From positions 1-38,718 of the forward strand of contig JBBCJI010000029.1 of assembly GCA_037190845.1 (NCBI GenBank): a stretch of 38,718 bases of DNA, read 5' to 3'. The translations under genes and the position numbers were made by a program. The first letter of the stretch is position 1. Each line of letters starts with the position of its first letter. Source of the DNA: JBEBVQ01 sp037190845 (GTDB lineage Bacteria > Bacteroidota > Bacteroidia > Chitinophagales > Chitinophagaceae). This document shows positions 1 through 7,712 of the stretch, piece after piece. The notes beneath the pieces were generated by a model. The model searched no databases. It was given only the letters and a program-made list of their open reading frames with translations, and was not told the DNA's origin.

Positions 1-286
1 GCACTATTGTGAAGACTGTTACGCTGCCGGTTGTTGAATGAACAATAAATACGATCCCCCAAATTTCCGTCATTCTTATCATTGTTTGGGCAACCCAAAT
101 TACTCCTCAGGATGACATCGTAATTGTTGTATAGCGTCGGCGCTGATGAATACCAAACAATAAATGGCAGCTTGGCATAGTTCCTCACTTTGATATAATT
201 CAGTTGTCCCAACTGATATATAAATGCCCTTCAAAGGGGAGTTGAGCCGTTCCATGCTCATAGTTCCATGAAAGAACGAACTGATC

Positions 287-307
287 GTCTCCCTTGCGAG
301 GGGAGAC
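287..307. repeat. Short hairpin GTCTCCC/GGGAGAC
   Basis: A seven-base perfect stem, GTCTCCC at 287-293 pairing with GGGAGAC at 301-307, is followed by a purine tract with a long G run at about 312-321. It resembles a common Bacteroidota intergenic repeat of the type 'ctccc...ggggag'. No flanking gene end is visible, so I do not call it a terminator. Confidence 0.45.
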
Positions 308-447
308 AGAGAGGGGGGGGGACTCAGTAATACTTTTTTACCAACCATTTTTAAACAGGCTCTTAGAAGTTGTCTAAAATTGATTGGCAAAAAATGATTA
401 CAGCCAACCTTCTCTGACCCGTTCCTGCGACTTTTGTTTTTTATATT

Positions 448-548
448 GCCTTTCAGGGCGCAGGGGAGATTGGTTTTGTCTGCGGCCCGGGGCGATGCTC
501 CAGACTAAATGTATCACAGGCTTTCAGCCTTTGGTTATCCGGCTCCAC
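448..548. repeat. Dispersed palindromic repeat copy 1
   Basis: The segment contains an imperfect GCC-TTTCA-GGGC palindrome at 448-459, a GC-rich block around 483-500, and a perfect triloop hairpin (AGGCT, loop TTC, AGCCT) at 518-530. The same building blocks, notably the GCCCT/AGGGC palindrome, recur at 917-1026 in the opposite sense. This points to two copies of one intergenic repeat family rather than coding sequence. Confidence 0.5.
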
Positions 549-654
549 ACAGACACGATGCACCGGATTATAGGTATTAAAGCACTGTTGTCCGGAAATG
601 CAGCAATAGGCGTACCGGGTAACGTGTGTGGTACCTCCTGCCGTTAAGGAACAT

Positions 655-736
655 TTGTCATGCTGACGAAGGAAGCACCCCACAAAATGCTGGAAATCAA
701 TCATAGTCTGCAATCCTTCTTTCGTCAGGATGACAT
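655..736. repeat. Imperfect inverted repeat (GTCAT-CTGACGAAGGAAG type)
   Basis: The left arm at 655-674 (TTGTCATGCTGACGAAGGAA) pairs with the right arm at 715-736, about 17 of 20 positions, across a loop of about 40 bases. The right-arm core CAGGATGACATCG reappears at 108-120. The arrangement suggests a miniature mobile or REP-like element. No transposase gene is present in the window. Confidence 0.5.
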
Positions 737-916
737 CGTGCTTACCTCCAAACAAGCCTCATCTCTATATGCTCACTGTTTCTGTCAAAGCAAGCCCCTG
801 TTTTTTAAATTCTGAAAACAGCTGACAGATAACGACTTGAGGTGTTTCTGATCTTTTCCCCGGACAACAGTGGTATTAAAGACTTCATTTTTTGCGGGAG
901 TTATATAACAACATCA

Positions 917-1026
917 CCCCACAGGGGCAACATATACACAACCCAACGCGCTGCGTTGGGTATAATCCGGTCGACGTCATCACATCGCCCTGAAAGGGCA
1001 GCATATTGCCCCGGTTGCTGCAACCG
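917..1026. repeat. Cluster of four triloop hairpins
   Basis: Four perfect hairpins, each with a three-base loop, lie in 110 bp: CCCC-ACA-GGGG at 917-927; a nine-base stem (ACCCAACGC, loop GCT) at 941-961; GCCCT-GAA-AGGGC at 987-999; and CGGTTG-CTG-CAACCG at 1012-1026. None has a U-tract, so they are not ordinary terminators. The unit shares the GCCCT/AGGGC palindrome with the segment at 448-548. Confidence 0.6.
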
Positions 1027-1234
1027 CTTTGTCCTTCAACATTACAAACCTGATACTTTCACCATTAACATATATAAATTCTACAACATATCACACTCTG
1101 AATAAATTTTAAACAGGCCCTTACACTCTTTTGTTTGTGTACTCTTACTCCTATAACCGGCAACAAAGAGCTTCTCAGTTAAAACAAAATAACATATGTA
1201 AAATTAACCACTTTCATTTATAATTTTTCTCTGT

Positions 1235-1242
1235 TACTTTTG
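1235..1242 (+). promoter_or_regulatory. Bacteroidota -7 element for His-rich protein/hldD
   Basis: TACTTTTG matches the Bacteroidota primary-sigma -7 consensus TAnnTTTG exactly. It lies 28 bp before the ATG at 1271. The -33 side is weak (TTTC near 1212-1215). It probably drives both the small His-rich gene and hldD. Confidence 0.6.
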
Positions 1243-1270
1243 TGGTAACGATCAATATAATCAGACGAAC

Positions 1271-1528
1271 ATGTCACACCATTCAAATCATGACACTGCA
1301 CACCACAGTACGGAAAACAAACCTAAAACGGCCTTAAGCTCTGCCTTCTGGTTTGTACTGATCCTGGCAGGGTTGTTTATCGCAGCCGTTAATTTTGTAG
1401 CTGTTATGAGCCATGATGACGGGGGTCATGGTACGCATGATGCACATGCGCCGGCACAACATCATGATGATGGACATCATGAAACGGAGGCCCATGACCA
1501 CGCGCACGACAATGGCGCCCATCACTAA
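1271..1528 (+). CDS. Small His-rich single-pass membrane protein
   Basis: This 85-residue protein is unrecognised by family name. It has a short polar His-containing N-terminus, one strong hydrophobic segment at about residues 22-46, and a C-terminal tail made almost wholly of His, Asp, Glu, Gly and Ala. I count 18 histidines. The absence of Cys and the spacing of HH pairs suggest a divalent metal-binding tail (zinc, copper or nickel), but this is inference. Topology is uncertain; an outside tail would place it in the periplasm. A consensus -7 element sits 28 bp upstream. The hldD start is only 34 bp downstream, so the two are probably co-transcribed. Low complexity could make the frame look better than it is, but the membrane segment plus the promoter support a real gene. 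Confidence 0.7.
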   Translation: MSHHSNHDTAHHSTENKPKTALSSAFWFVLILAGLFIAAVNFVAVMSHDDGGHGTHDAHAPAQHHDDGHHETEAHDHAHDNGAHH

Positions 1529-1562
1529 AAATGCTGCCTGTCAGCTTAATGTAATAGATCCT

Positions 1563-2543
1563 ATGCAAAAAAGTGATACGATCGTCGTCACAGGCGCTGC
1601 CGGCTTTATAGGCAGCTATCTGACCGGTCATCTGAACCGGCTGGGATACGAAAATCTTGTATTGGCAGATGATTTTGCTGACGAATCCAAGGTGCTGAAC
1701 CTGAAAGGGAAAAAGCGCATACATAAGGTACATCGGGATCAGCTTTTCGACTGGTGCCGGCGTCATCCGGGCTCGATCAGGTACGTATTTCACCTGGGTG
1801 CACGTACAGATACCACGGAAATGGATTATGGGGTACATAAAAAATGGAACCTTGATTATTCAAAAGCAGTATGGGAGTTATGTGTGCAGGAACAAGTACC
1901 GCTGGTCTACGCTTCGTCTGCGGCAACCTATGGCGACGGCAGCCTGGGATACAGGGATGACCATACACTCCCTCCACAATTGCAGCCGCTTAATCCATAT
2001 GGGATTTCCAAAAACGAATTTGACATCTGGGCGCTGGAGCAAAAGCACACACCTCCTTTCTGGGCAGGAGTGAAATTCTTCAATGTATACGGGCCTAATG
2101 AATACCATAAAGGGCGGATGGCGTCCGTCATCTTCCATGCCTACAACCAGATTATCAAATCAGGCTCGGTAAAGTTGTTCCGTTCGCATAATCCACAATA
2201 CCCCGACGGTGGCCAGATACGCGACTTCATATATGTGCAGGATGTTGTCCTCATGTGCACCTGGCTGATGCAGCAACAACCGGCGAGCGGTCTGTACAAT
2301 ATCGGCACAGGACAGGCGCGTACCTTCAACGATCTCGTAAAAGCGATTTTTACCACGCTGGGATTACCTGAAAGCATTGAATACATTGACACACCTGAAG
2401 ACATTCGCGATAAATACCAGTATTTTACAGAAGCGGACATGCAGAAGATCCGCGACGCAGGCTATACAGAAGCGTTTTATTCCCTTGAAGAAGGAGTACA
2501 GGAATACGTAACGAAATACCTTAAAGAAGGGAAGTATTATTAG
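1563..2543 (+). CDS. hldD: ADP-L-glycero-D-manno-heptose 6-epimerase
   Basis: The protein (326 residues; also called rfaD) epimerises ADP-D-glycero-D-manno-heptose to the L-glycero form, the last step of nucleotide-heptose synthesis for the LPS inner core. It is a cytoplasmic short-chain dehydrogenase/reductase-type epimerase. A Rossmann NAD(P) motif with G11, G14 and G17 (TGAAGFIGS) opens the protein. The catalytic set is S118/S119 in YASSAATYG, with Y146 and K150 in NPYGISK. The family signature FNVYGPNEYHKGRMASV and the C-terminal YQYFTEADM are diagnostic. The frame is open back to 1413, but translation from there would read through the His-rich gene. The ATG at 1563 gives the usual family N-terminus and length, so I choose it. 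Confidence 0.95.
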   Translation: MQKSDTIVVTGAAGFIGSYLTGHLNRLGYENLVLADDFADESKVLNLKGKKRIHKVHRDQLFDWCRRHPGSIRYVFHLGARTDTTEMDYGVHKKWNLDYSKAVWELCVQEQVPLVYASSAATYGDGSLGYRDDHTLPPQLQPLNPYGISKNEFDIWALEQKHTPPFWAGVKFFNVYGPNEYHKGRMASVIFHAYNQIIKSGSVKLFRSHNPQYPDGGQIRDFIYVQDVVLMCTWLMQQQPASGLYNIGTGQARTFNDLVKAIFTTLGLPESIEYIDTPEDIRDKYQYFTEADMQKIRDAGYTEAFYSLEEGVQEYVTKYLKEGKYY

Positions 2544-2610
2544 GATGTGTGAGATGTGTAAAATGTGTTCAAACACATCTGTCACATCTCCCACATCCAA
2601 CACATCATCA
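2543..2610. terminator. GATGTG-repeat hairpin between convergent hldD and xerD
   Basis: A nested inverted repeat of GATGTG/CACATC units (stem GGATGTG..AGATGTG..ATGTGT pairing with ACACAT..CACATCT..ACATCC, 2543-2598) begins at the last base of the hldD stop codon. It runs on through CACATCA to the xerD stop codon at 2608-2610. It could terminate both convergent genes. A sibling copy lies at 7638-7712. There is no classical U-tract, so its role as terminator is inferred. Confidence 0.55.
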
Positions 2611-3516
2611 CACATTCCCATATCGCGGATGATACCGCTCCAGCGTCTGCCGTAGATAGCCTTTGTCGAGGTGCGTGTAGATTTCTGTTGTGGTAATACT
2701 TTTATGCCCCATCATTTCCTGCACTGCCCGGAGATCGGCGCCGGCTTCCACAAGATGCGTGGCAAAAGAATGACGAAAAGTATGCGGGTGAATATTTTTG
2801 TCTATACCTGCTTTTGCTGCAAGATCTTTCAGTATCATAAACACCATAACCCGCGAAAGCCCCCCGCCCCGCCGGTTTAGAAACAAAATATCTTCAGCGC
2901 CTTTAGAAGGGGTGATCCGGCTGCGTATATGCTCCCGGTACAGCCTGATGTGCTTTACCGCCTCACTACCTACCGGCACAAGCCGCTCCTTATTTCCTTT
3001 GCCCACTACCCGCAGATAACCGACATCAAGATATAGATTGGAAATGGCCAGACTAACCAGTTCGCTCACCCGCAGCCCGGAACTGTACATGGTTTCGAGC
3101 ATAGCCCGGTTGCGCTGACCTTCGGGCGTGCTGTGGTCAATAACCGTAAAAAGCTGCTCTATCTCCCCGATGCTCAGCACTACAGGCAGGCTACGTTTCA
3201 GCCTGGGTGTTTCCAATAGCTCAGAAGGATCCGAAAGGATCACACCCTCCAGCAACAGGTATCCGAAAAATGCCTTGATCCCGCTCAGAATGCGGGCCTG
3301 GGATGTCGCCGCCAATCCAAGTTCATGTATCTGCTGTAAAAAAGATTGTAACTGCTGTAAGGTAATACGCTTAATATCTGCCACTTCATCCTGCTCACGG
3401 ATTATATTCCGTAGCAGCAATACATCATGTATATAGGCATCAACGGTGTTGTCCGACAGGGAACGCTCCATCTGCAGATAGGCTTTAAATCCTTTGATGT
3501 ATGCGTCCCAGAGCAT
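2608..3516 (-). CDS. xerD: Site-specific tyrosine recombinase XerD
   Basis: This 302-residue protein cuts and rejoins DNA at dif to resolve chromosome dimers, working with a XerC-type partner and FtsK. It has an N-terminal SAM-like core-binding domain (about residues 1-95) and a C-terminal catalytic domain. The full catalytic set is visible: R149 (SSGLRVSEL), K173, H245 and R248 (HPHTFRHSFATH), H271 (MMGHKS) and nucleophile Y280 (EIYTHL). Length is typical of Xer proteins and there is no phage or integron context, so I favour the housekeeping role over a mobile integrase. recQ lies upstream on the same strand, separated by an ATTATG hairpin. The stop codon TGA is the first three bases of the GATGTG repeat. 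Confidence 0.9.
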   Translation of the reverse strand: MLWDAYIKGFKAYLQMERSLSDNTVDAYIHDVLLLRNIIREQDEVADIKRITLQQLQSFLQQIHELGLAATSQARILSGIKAFFGYLLLEGVILSDPSELLETPRLKRSLPVVLSIGEIEQLFTVIDHSTPEGQRNRAMLETMYSSGLRVSELVSLAISNLYLDVGYLRVVGKGNKERLVPVGSEAVKHIRLYREHIRSRITPSKGAEDILFLNRRGGGLSRVMVFMILKDLAAKAGIDKNIHPHTFRHSFATHLVEAGADLRAVQEMMGHKSITTTEIYTHLDKGYLRQTLERYHPRYGNV

Positions 3517-3520
3517 GGCG

Positions 3521-3588
3521 ATTATGAATTATGGATGATGAATTATTAACTCCTCATTCATAATTCATCATTCATAATTTATCATTAT
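3521..3588. repeat. ATTATGAATTATG-type intergenic hairpin
   Basis: The left arm at 3521-3546, built of ATTATGAATTATG and GATGAATTAT units, pairs with the right arm at about 3559-3583 (ATAATTCATCATTCATAAT), roughly 20 of 23 positions. It fills the entire gap between recQ and xerD, which are transcribed in the same direction. It may attenuate or process the transcript. Similar AT-rich repeats are familiar from Bacteroidota intergenic regions. Confidence 0.55.
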
Positions 3589-3589
3589 A

Positions 3590-5821
3590 TTAATTGCCGT
3601 ATTCGCTCAGGAATTTAATACGCATCATCTGGAGATGCTCCAGCATTACGTTACGGTCTTTAAACTCTTCATAAGCAGCCTGGAGATCATCGTCATGATT
3701 ACTGCGGAAGTAATCAAAAATATCCTCCTGCTCATATTCATCCAGTTCCTGCTCCAGACAATAATTCAGATTTAGCTTCGTGCCGCTGGCTACGATCGTT
3801 TCCATTTCGACCAGCAATTCCTGCAGCGTAATATTCTTATTCCGGGCAATAGTTTCAAGCGGAATCTTCTTGTCAATATTCTGGATGATAAACACCTTCA
3901 TCCCGCTTTTGTTGACCAGGCTTTTCATCACAAAATCATCCGGCTTCACGATGTCGTGCTCGCCTACATACCTGGCAATCAGGTCTACGAACTTTTTTCC
4001 GTAGCGGATAGCCTTACCCTTACTTACCCCCTGGATTTTCTCCAGTTCTTCCAGACTTGTGGGATAATTGATCGCCATATCCTCCAGCGAATTTTCGAGA
4101 AAGATCACAAACGGCGGCAGGTTCTTTTCTTTGGCCACCTTGCGGCGGAGATCCTTCAGCATATCATACAATACAGGATCAACAGAGGTCGTGCCTCCGC
4201 CTGTGTTTGTTTCATCATCATCACCGGTAGGTTCTTCGTACTGGTGATTGAGCGAAACCATGATAGAGAAAGGCTTCTTCAGGAATTTGCGGCCTTTATC
4301 CGTAATTTTAAGCAGGCCGTACTCTTCAATATCCTTACGGATCAGCCCTTCGAGCATCATCTGGCGAATGAGTGAATTCCAGAAGTTGGCATCCATCTCC
4401 ATGATCAGCCCGCTGCCGAAAGACTTCAACTTGTCGTGCCGGAATGTCGTAATCTGCGGATTCGGCTTGCCGAGAATCACATTCACGACATAATCAATAT
4501 TAAACCGTTCATCAAGCTCTGTGATCGTATCAAGTACAATCTTGGAGCTGTCACGGACTTCCAGCTTTTCTTTCGGATTAAGGCAATTGTCACAACTGCC
4601 GCAATTATCCTGCTTCAGCTCCTCCCCGAAATAATGCAGAAGCAGCTTCCGGCGGCAAACGCTGCTCTCTGTATAAGCAACCGTTTCGGATATAAGCTGA
4701 GCGCCCATTTCCCGTTCACTGAGCGGCTTATCGCGCATGAGGTGCTCCAGCTTCTGCACATCTTTATAGGAATAATAAAGGATACATTTGCCTTCAAGCC
4801 CGTCGCGGCCGGCCCGACCGGTTTCCTGGTAATAATTTTCCAGAGATTTGGGAATGTTATAGTGTATCACAAAGCGGACATCCGGCTTGTCAATCCCCAT
4901 ACCGAAGGCGATGGTCGCCACAATCACATCCACCTGCTCCATCAGAAACATATCCTGCCTTTGGGCACGCACAGCCGAATCAAGACCGGCATGATATGCT
5001 ACGGATTTGATGCCGTTTGCCTGAAGCGTGCTGGCCAGCTCTTCTGTAGTCTTCCGATTGAGAGTATATATGATACCGCTCTTGCCTTTCATGGCATTAA
5101 TAAACTTGACCATATTCCGGAGCACTTGCTCTTTCCGCCCTTTCGGCACTATTTCATAGTATAGATTGGGACGGTTGAAAGAAGCAATAAAGATATTCGG
5201 ATTACGCAGGGACAGGTTTTTTACAATGTCGTCCTGTACCTTGGGTGTTGCCGTTGCGGTAAGCGCAATGATCGGAAGGTTGGGATTGATCTCATCGATC
5301 ATATCCCGGAGTTTGCGGTATTCCGGCCGGAAATCATGCCCCCATTCAGAAATACAGTGCGCTTCATCCACCGCAATAAATGAAATTTCTATATCTGAAA
5401 AAAAAGATATATTTTCTTTTTTCGTGAGCGTTTCAGGGGCTACATACAGCAACTTTGTATGGCCGCTGGTCAGATCTTCCTTTACCTTTTTCTGCTGGGC
5501 ACGGCTTAATGTAGAATTGAGAAAATGTGCCACATGATCGCGACTGCTGTAGCCGCGCAACAGATCTACCTGATTTTTCATCAATGCGATGAGGGGGGAT
5601 ACGATGATCGCCACCCCGCTGCTTACCAAAGCAGGCAGTTGGTAACACAAAGACTTGCCTCCGCCTGTCGGCATGATCACAAAGGTATCAATGCCCGACA
5701 GTATACTTTTAATAATTTTCTCCTGCTCGCCCTTGAATCCTTCAAACCCGAAATGTTCCTGAAGTGCTTTTTTCAGATTTAATTTTGACTTAGTGGCAAT
5801 AATACCAGCATCCATAAACAT
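3590..5821 (-). CDS. recQ: ATP-dependent DNA helicase RecQ
   Basis: This 743-residue 3'-to-5' superfamily 2 helicase acts in recombination repair and stalled-fork processing. Walker A is MPTGGGKS with K56. The DEAH box appears in VDEAHCISEWGHDFRPEYRKL at about residues 150-170. The ARAGRDG-type motif VI is in YYQETGRAGRDGLEG. The RecQ-C zinc module shows four Cys (CRRKLLLHYFGEE..CGSCDNC, about 375-405). A winged-helix RQC region follows, then an HRDC domain at about 530-610 (LPPFVIF..TSLEELEKIQGVSKGKAIRYG) and a C-terminal helical extension. The protein is longer than E. coli RecQ (about 610 residues) because of that extension, which is usual in Bacteroidota. Two ATGs (5821 and 5815) are six bases apart and cannot be separated here. 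Confidence 0.95.
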   Translation of the reverse strand: MFMDAGIIATKSKLNLKKALQEHFGFEGFKGEQEKIIKSILSGIDTFVIMPTGGGKSLCYQLPALVSSGVAIIVSPLIALMKNQVDLLRGYSSRDHVAHFLNSTLSRAQQKKVKEDLTSGHTKLLYVAPETLTKKENISFFSDIEISFIAVDEAHCISEWGHDFRPEYRKLRDMIDEINPNLPIIALTATATPKVQDDIVKNLSLRNPNIFIASFNRPNLYYEIVPKGRKEQVLRNMVKFINAMKGKSGIIYTLNRKTTEELASTLQANGIKSVAYHAGLDSAVRAQRQDMFLMEQVDVIVATIAFGMGIDKPDVRFVIHYNIPKSLENYYQETGRAGRDGLEGKCILYYSYKDVQKLEHLMRDKPLSEREMGAQLISETVAYTESSVCRRKLLLHYFGEELKQDNCGSCDNCLNPKEKLEVRDSSKIVLDTITELDERFNIDYVVNVILGKPNPQITTFRHDKLKSFGSGLIMEMDANFWNSLIRQMMLEGLIRKDIEEYGLLKITDKGRKFLKKPFSIMVSLNHQYEEPTGDDDETNTGGGTTSVDPVLYDMLKDLRRKVAKEKNLPPFVIFLENSLEDMAINYPTSLEELEKIQGVSKGKAIRYGKKFVDLIARYVGEHDIVKPDDFVMKSLVNKSGMKVFIIQNIDKKIPLETIARNKNITLQELLVEMETIVASGTKLNLNYCLEQELDEYEQEDIFDYFRSNHDDDLQAAYEEFKDRNVMLEHLQMMRIKFLSEYGN

Positions 5822-5984
5822 TATTTTTTACCAAGGGTAATTATTTTAATTCATCCGCAGGAATTTTTAGGAGTAGCTATGCTGCTTTTTGCCCGAAGGG
5901 TCTGCGAATTTACGACATACAAGTTAAATAAAATCAACTAAACATGCAAATATTTTTCAAGCAAAACAATATATATCGGCGTAT

Positions 5985-6614
5985 TCAGTTGATCGCCAGG
6001 TAATGCTGCCTGAACTCATAATCTTTATTGAGAAATTCCGTAAGCTGTGTGAAATGGCCGGGATGATGTATAAAATCAGCAGCAGCGCTGTCAATAATGA
6101 TTGTTTTACAGTACTCCTGTTTCAGAAACTGCTGATAGGCCTGTTGCAGATGTTCAAGGTAATCATCCTGTATATGCTGTTCGAAGCTTCGGCCACGCTG
6201 CCGTATGTTTTCCTGCAGCTTTCCAATGGGAGCATGGAGATAAATGAGCAGGTCCGGCGGCTGAAGATTCGGATCCATAATATCAAACAATTGCCGGAAA
6301 AGACTGTATTCGTCGTTTTGCAGATTCACCCGGGCAAACAACTTGCTTTTGATAAAAGTAAAATCCGTTATAACCGTATCATGAAACAGTTCCCGGGCAA
6401 AAAGCCCTTTCAGTTGTGTAAACCGTCCGGCAAGAAACGCGAGCTCTGCCTGGAAGGCATATTTTTGTGGATCCTGGTAAAACCGGGATAAAAAATCATT
6501 TTCCGAAAATGCTTCCGGCAGCAATCTGGCGCCGTAATGTTCCGCCAGTAACTGCGCCAAAGTGGTTTTGCCGGCTCCGATATTTCCTTCAATGGCAATA
6601 TGCCGGTAATTCAT
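5985..6614 (-). CDS. Deoxynucleoside kinase (dNK/dGK family)
   Basis: This 209-residue cytoplasmic kinase phosphorylates deoxynucleosides (dA/dG, possibly dC) for nucleotide salvage. The P-loop is EGNIGAGKTT, with K16. The body matches the dNK family pattern: PEAFSEN after the P-loop, the FTFIKSKLFARVNL segment (substrate/lid side), and PPDLLIYLHAP followed by the arginine-rich RQRGRSFEQ lid. In some Bacteroidota this domain is fused to the folate enzyme HPPK (FolK); here it stands alone. Exact substrate cannot be told from sequence. It reads in the same direction as the upstream tRNA-Glu and is separated from it by a strong terminator, so it should have its own promoter. Confidence 0.85.
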   Translation of the reverse strand: MNYRHIAIEGNIGAGKTTLAQLLAEHYGARLLPEAFSENDFLSRFYQDPQKYAFQAELAFLAGRFTQLKGLFARELFHDTVITDFTFIKSKLFARVNLQNDEYSLFRQLFDIMDPNLQPPDLLIYLHAPIGKLQENIRQRGRSFEQHIQDDYLEHLQQAYQQFLKQEYCKTIIIDSAAADFIHHPGHFTQLTEFLNKDYEFRQHYLAIN

Positions 6615-6677
6615 TTCTTAGAAATTGTTTAATCACTATTCACTGTTCTTTCCCAACGCCGCTGAAATATTCGCATC

Positions 6678-6708
6678 AAAAAACCGGACTTAATAAGTCC
6701 GGTTTTTG
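6678..6708 (-). terminator. Rho-independent terminator of tRNA-Glu
   Basis: A perfect stem (AACCGGACTT pairing with AAGTCCGGTT, loop AAT), flanked by A and T runs, starts directly at the 3' end of the tRNA. Read on the minus strand, it is a classical stem followed by a U-rich tail. Confidence 0.85.
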
Positions 6709-6780
6709 TAGCACGTACGGGAATCGAACCCGTCCTTCCTCCGTGAAAGGGAGGCGTCTTAACCGATTGACCAACGCGCC
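6709..6780 (-). tRNA. tRNA-Glu (anticodon UUC)
   Basis: The minus strand folds into a 72-base tRNA without encoded CCA. The acceptor is GGCGCGT with ACGTGCT (two G-U pairs). The D stem is GTC/GAC. The anticodon stem CCTCC/GGAGG holds the loop CTTTCAC, giving anticodon TTC. The T arm is ACGGG-TTCGATT-CCCGT, and the discriminator is A at 6709. A consensus promoter lies just upstream and a terminator just downstream, so it is a single-gene transcription unit. Confidence 0.95.
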
Positions 6781-6797
6781 ATTCCCTGATTGGGCTG

Positions 6798-6828
6798 CAA
6801 AGATACACAGGGTTTTTGTCTCTGCAAA
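6798..6828 (-). promoter_or_regulatory. Consensus Bacteroidota promoter of tRNA-Glu
   Basis: On the minus strand, TTTG (6828-6825), exactly 19 bases, then TATCTTTG (6805-6798) match the Bacteroidota primary-sigma consensus TTTG-N19-TAnnTTTG without mismatch. The tRNA begins 17 bases beyond the -7 element. Confidence 0.85.
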
Positions 6829-6844
6829 TTTTTTTAGTGGTTTT

Positions 6845-7612
6845 TTATGCTTTGAGCATGGCATCAATGATACCGAGAAATTCATCGGCCTTCAAAGATG
6901 CCCCGCCGATCAATCCACCATCCACATCCGGACAGGCAAACAGTTCCGGTGCATTCGACGGTTTGCAACTGCCACCATATAAAATGGAAAGAGAACCGGC
7001 AGCCTCATGGTCATACTGCGCCGCAACTACACCGCGGATGTGCGCATGCATTTCCTGTGCCTGCTCCGCAGTAGCCGTACGACCGGTCCCGATCGCCCAC
7101 ACCGGCTCGTAAGCAATAACAATATGCTGCAATTGCATAGCATCCAGATGAAATAATCCTGCTTTAATCTGCGTTTCTACGTGCACCTTTTCCGTACCGG
7201 CATCGCGCACTTCAAGCGGCTCTCCGCAGCAAAAAATAACGTTCAGTCCGTTTGCAAGCGCCTGATCTGTTTTGCGTGACAGCAAGGCGTCATCTTCACC
7301 AAAATACATTCTCCGCTCCGAATGACCGATGATCACATATGCAGTGCCCACGCTATTCAGCATGGCGGCAGATATTTCACCGGTGTATGCACCAGCGGGT
7401 TCACTATAACAGTTTTGCGCACCGGCAGAAAAAAATGACTTCCCGGTCAGTTGGGTAACCACCTGCGGCAAATGGGTATACGGTGGAGCAATCACTACCT
7501 GCCTGTCATTGCTAACTGCTGGTGCACCAGCCAGAATACCATCCACCAAAGATTTACCCTCATCCAGAGTAAGGTTCATCTTCCAGTTGGCGGCAACAAT
7601 TTTTTTACGCAT
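6845..7612 (-). CDS. tpiA: Triosephosphate isomerase
   Basis: This 255-residue TIM-barrel enzyme interconverts dihydroxyacetone phosphate and glyceraldehyde 3-phosphate in glycolysis and gluconeogenesis. The substrate-binding N9 and K11 lie in AANWKMN. The electrophile H97 is in IIGHSERR. The catalytic base E169 is in AYEPVWAIGTG, which also holds the start of the flexible loop 6. The phosphate-binding GGS (ILYGGSCKPSN) and GGLIGGASL motifs are intact near the C-terminus. Length is standard. The ATG at 7612 gives the normal N-terminus. The upstream gap to the GlmU-like gene is filled by a GATGTG hairpin, so linkage to that gene is uncertain. Confidence 0.97.
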   Translation of the reverse strand: MRKKIVAANWKMNLTLDEGKSLVDGILAGAPAVSNDRQVVIAPPYTHLPQVVTQLTGKSFFSAGAQNCYSEPAGAYTGEISAAMLNSVGTAYVIIGHSERRMYFGEDDALLSRKTDQALANGLNVIFCCGEPLEVRDAGTEKVHVETQIKAGLFHLDAMQLQHIVIAYEPVWAIGTGRTATAEQAQEMHAHIRGVVAAQYDHEAAGSLSILYGGSCKPSNAPELFACPDVDGGLIGGASLKADEFLGIIDAMLKA

Positions 7613-7637
7613 GGTTTGTATTTTGAGTTAACAATAT

Positions 7638-7712
7638 GTTGGATGTGGAAAATGTGTCAGATGTGTTGGATGTGGGAAATGTGATAGCACATTCATCACA
7701 TCCAACACATCA
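7638..7712. repeat. GATGTG-repeat hairpin, second copy
   Basis: TGTTGGATGTG units at about 7638-7670 pair with CACATCCAACA at about 7696-7707, with an inner ATGTG-ATAG-CACAT stem. Read on the minus strand it begins TGATGTGTTGGATGTG, identical to the start of the copy at 2610-2595. Its first three bases are the TGA stop codon of the GlmU-like gene, just as the other copy supplies the xerD stop codon. It probably acts as a terminator or mRNA 3' end structure for the upstream gene. Confidence 0.6.

Larger units (their letters stand above)
1..1234. other. Gene-free repeat-rich region
   Basis: I see no convincing gene here. Short open frames exist on both strands (for example 384-647, 453-755 and 842-1105), but they read through palindromic repeats, lack recognisable domains and have no credible ribosome binding site. 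The stretch is made of short hairpins and repeat-like segments described separately. The motif around 655-736 and a related fragment at 103-120 (CTCAGGATGACATCG) look like parts of one repeat family. Related noncoding repeats are common between genes in Bacteroidota; this is recalled knowledge, not a search result. Confidence 0.7.

Noticed and set aside
384..1105. Small open frames on both strands (384-647, 453-755, 842-1105)
   Set aside because: They run through palindromic repeats, have no recognisable domain, and overlap each other on opposite strands.
1413..1562. N-terminal extension of hldD starting at 1413 (50 extra residues)
   Set aside because: It overlaps the His-rich gene in another frame, reads as low-complexity Met/Arg/His sequence, and precedes the normal family N-terminus at 1563.
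2608..3516. Tyrosine recombinase as a mobile-element integrase
   Set aside because: Standard XerD length and motifs, no flanking att-like duplication, no phage or conjugation genes nearby. tRNA-Glu at 6709 also shows no duplicated 3' end.
4436..5164. 242-codon plus-strand frame inside recQ
   Set aside because: Antisense shadow of a fully conserved RecQ; its translation has no family features.
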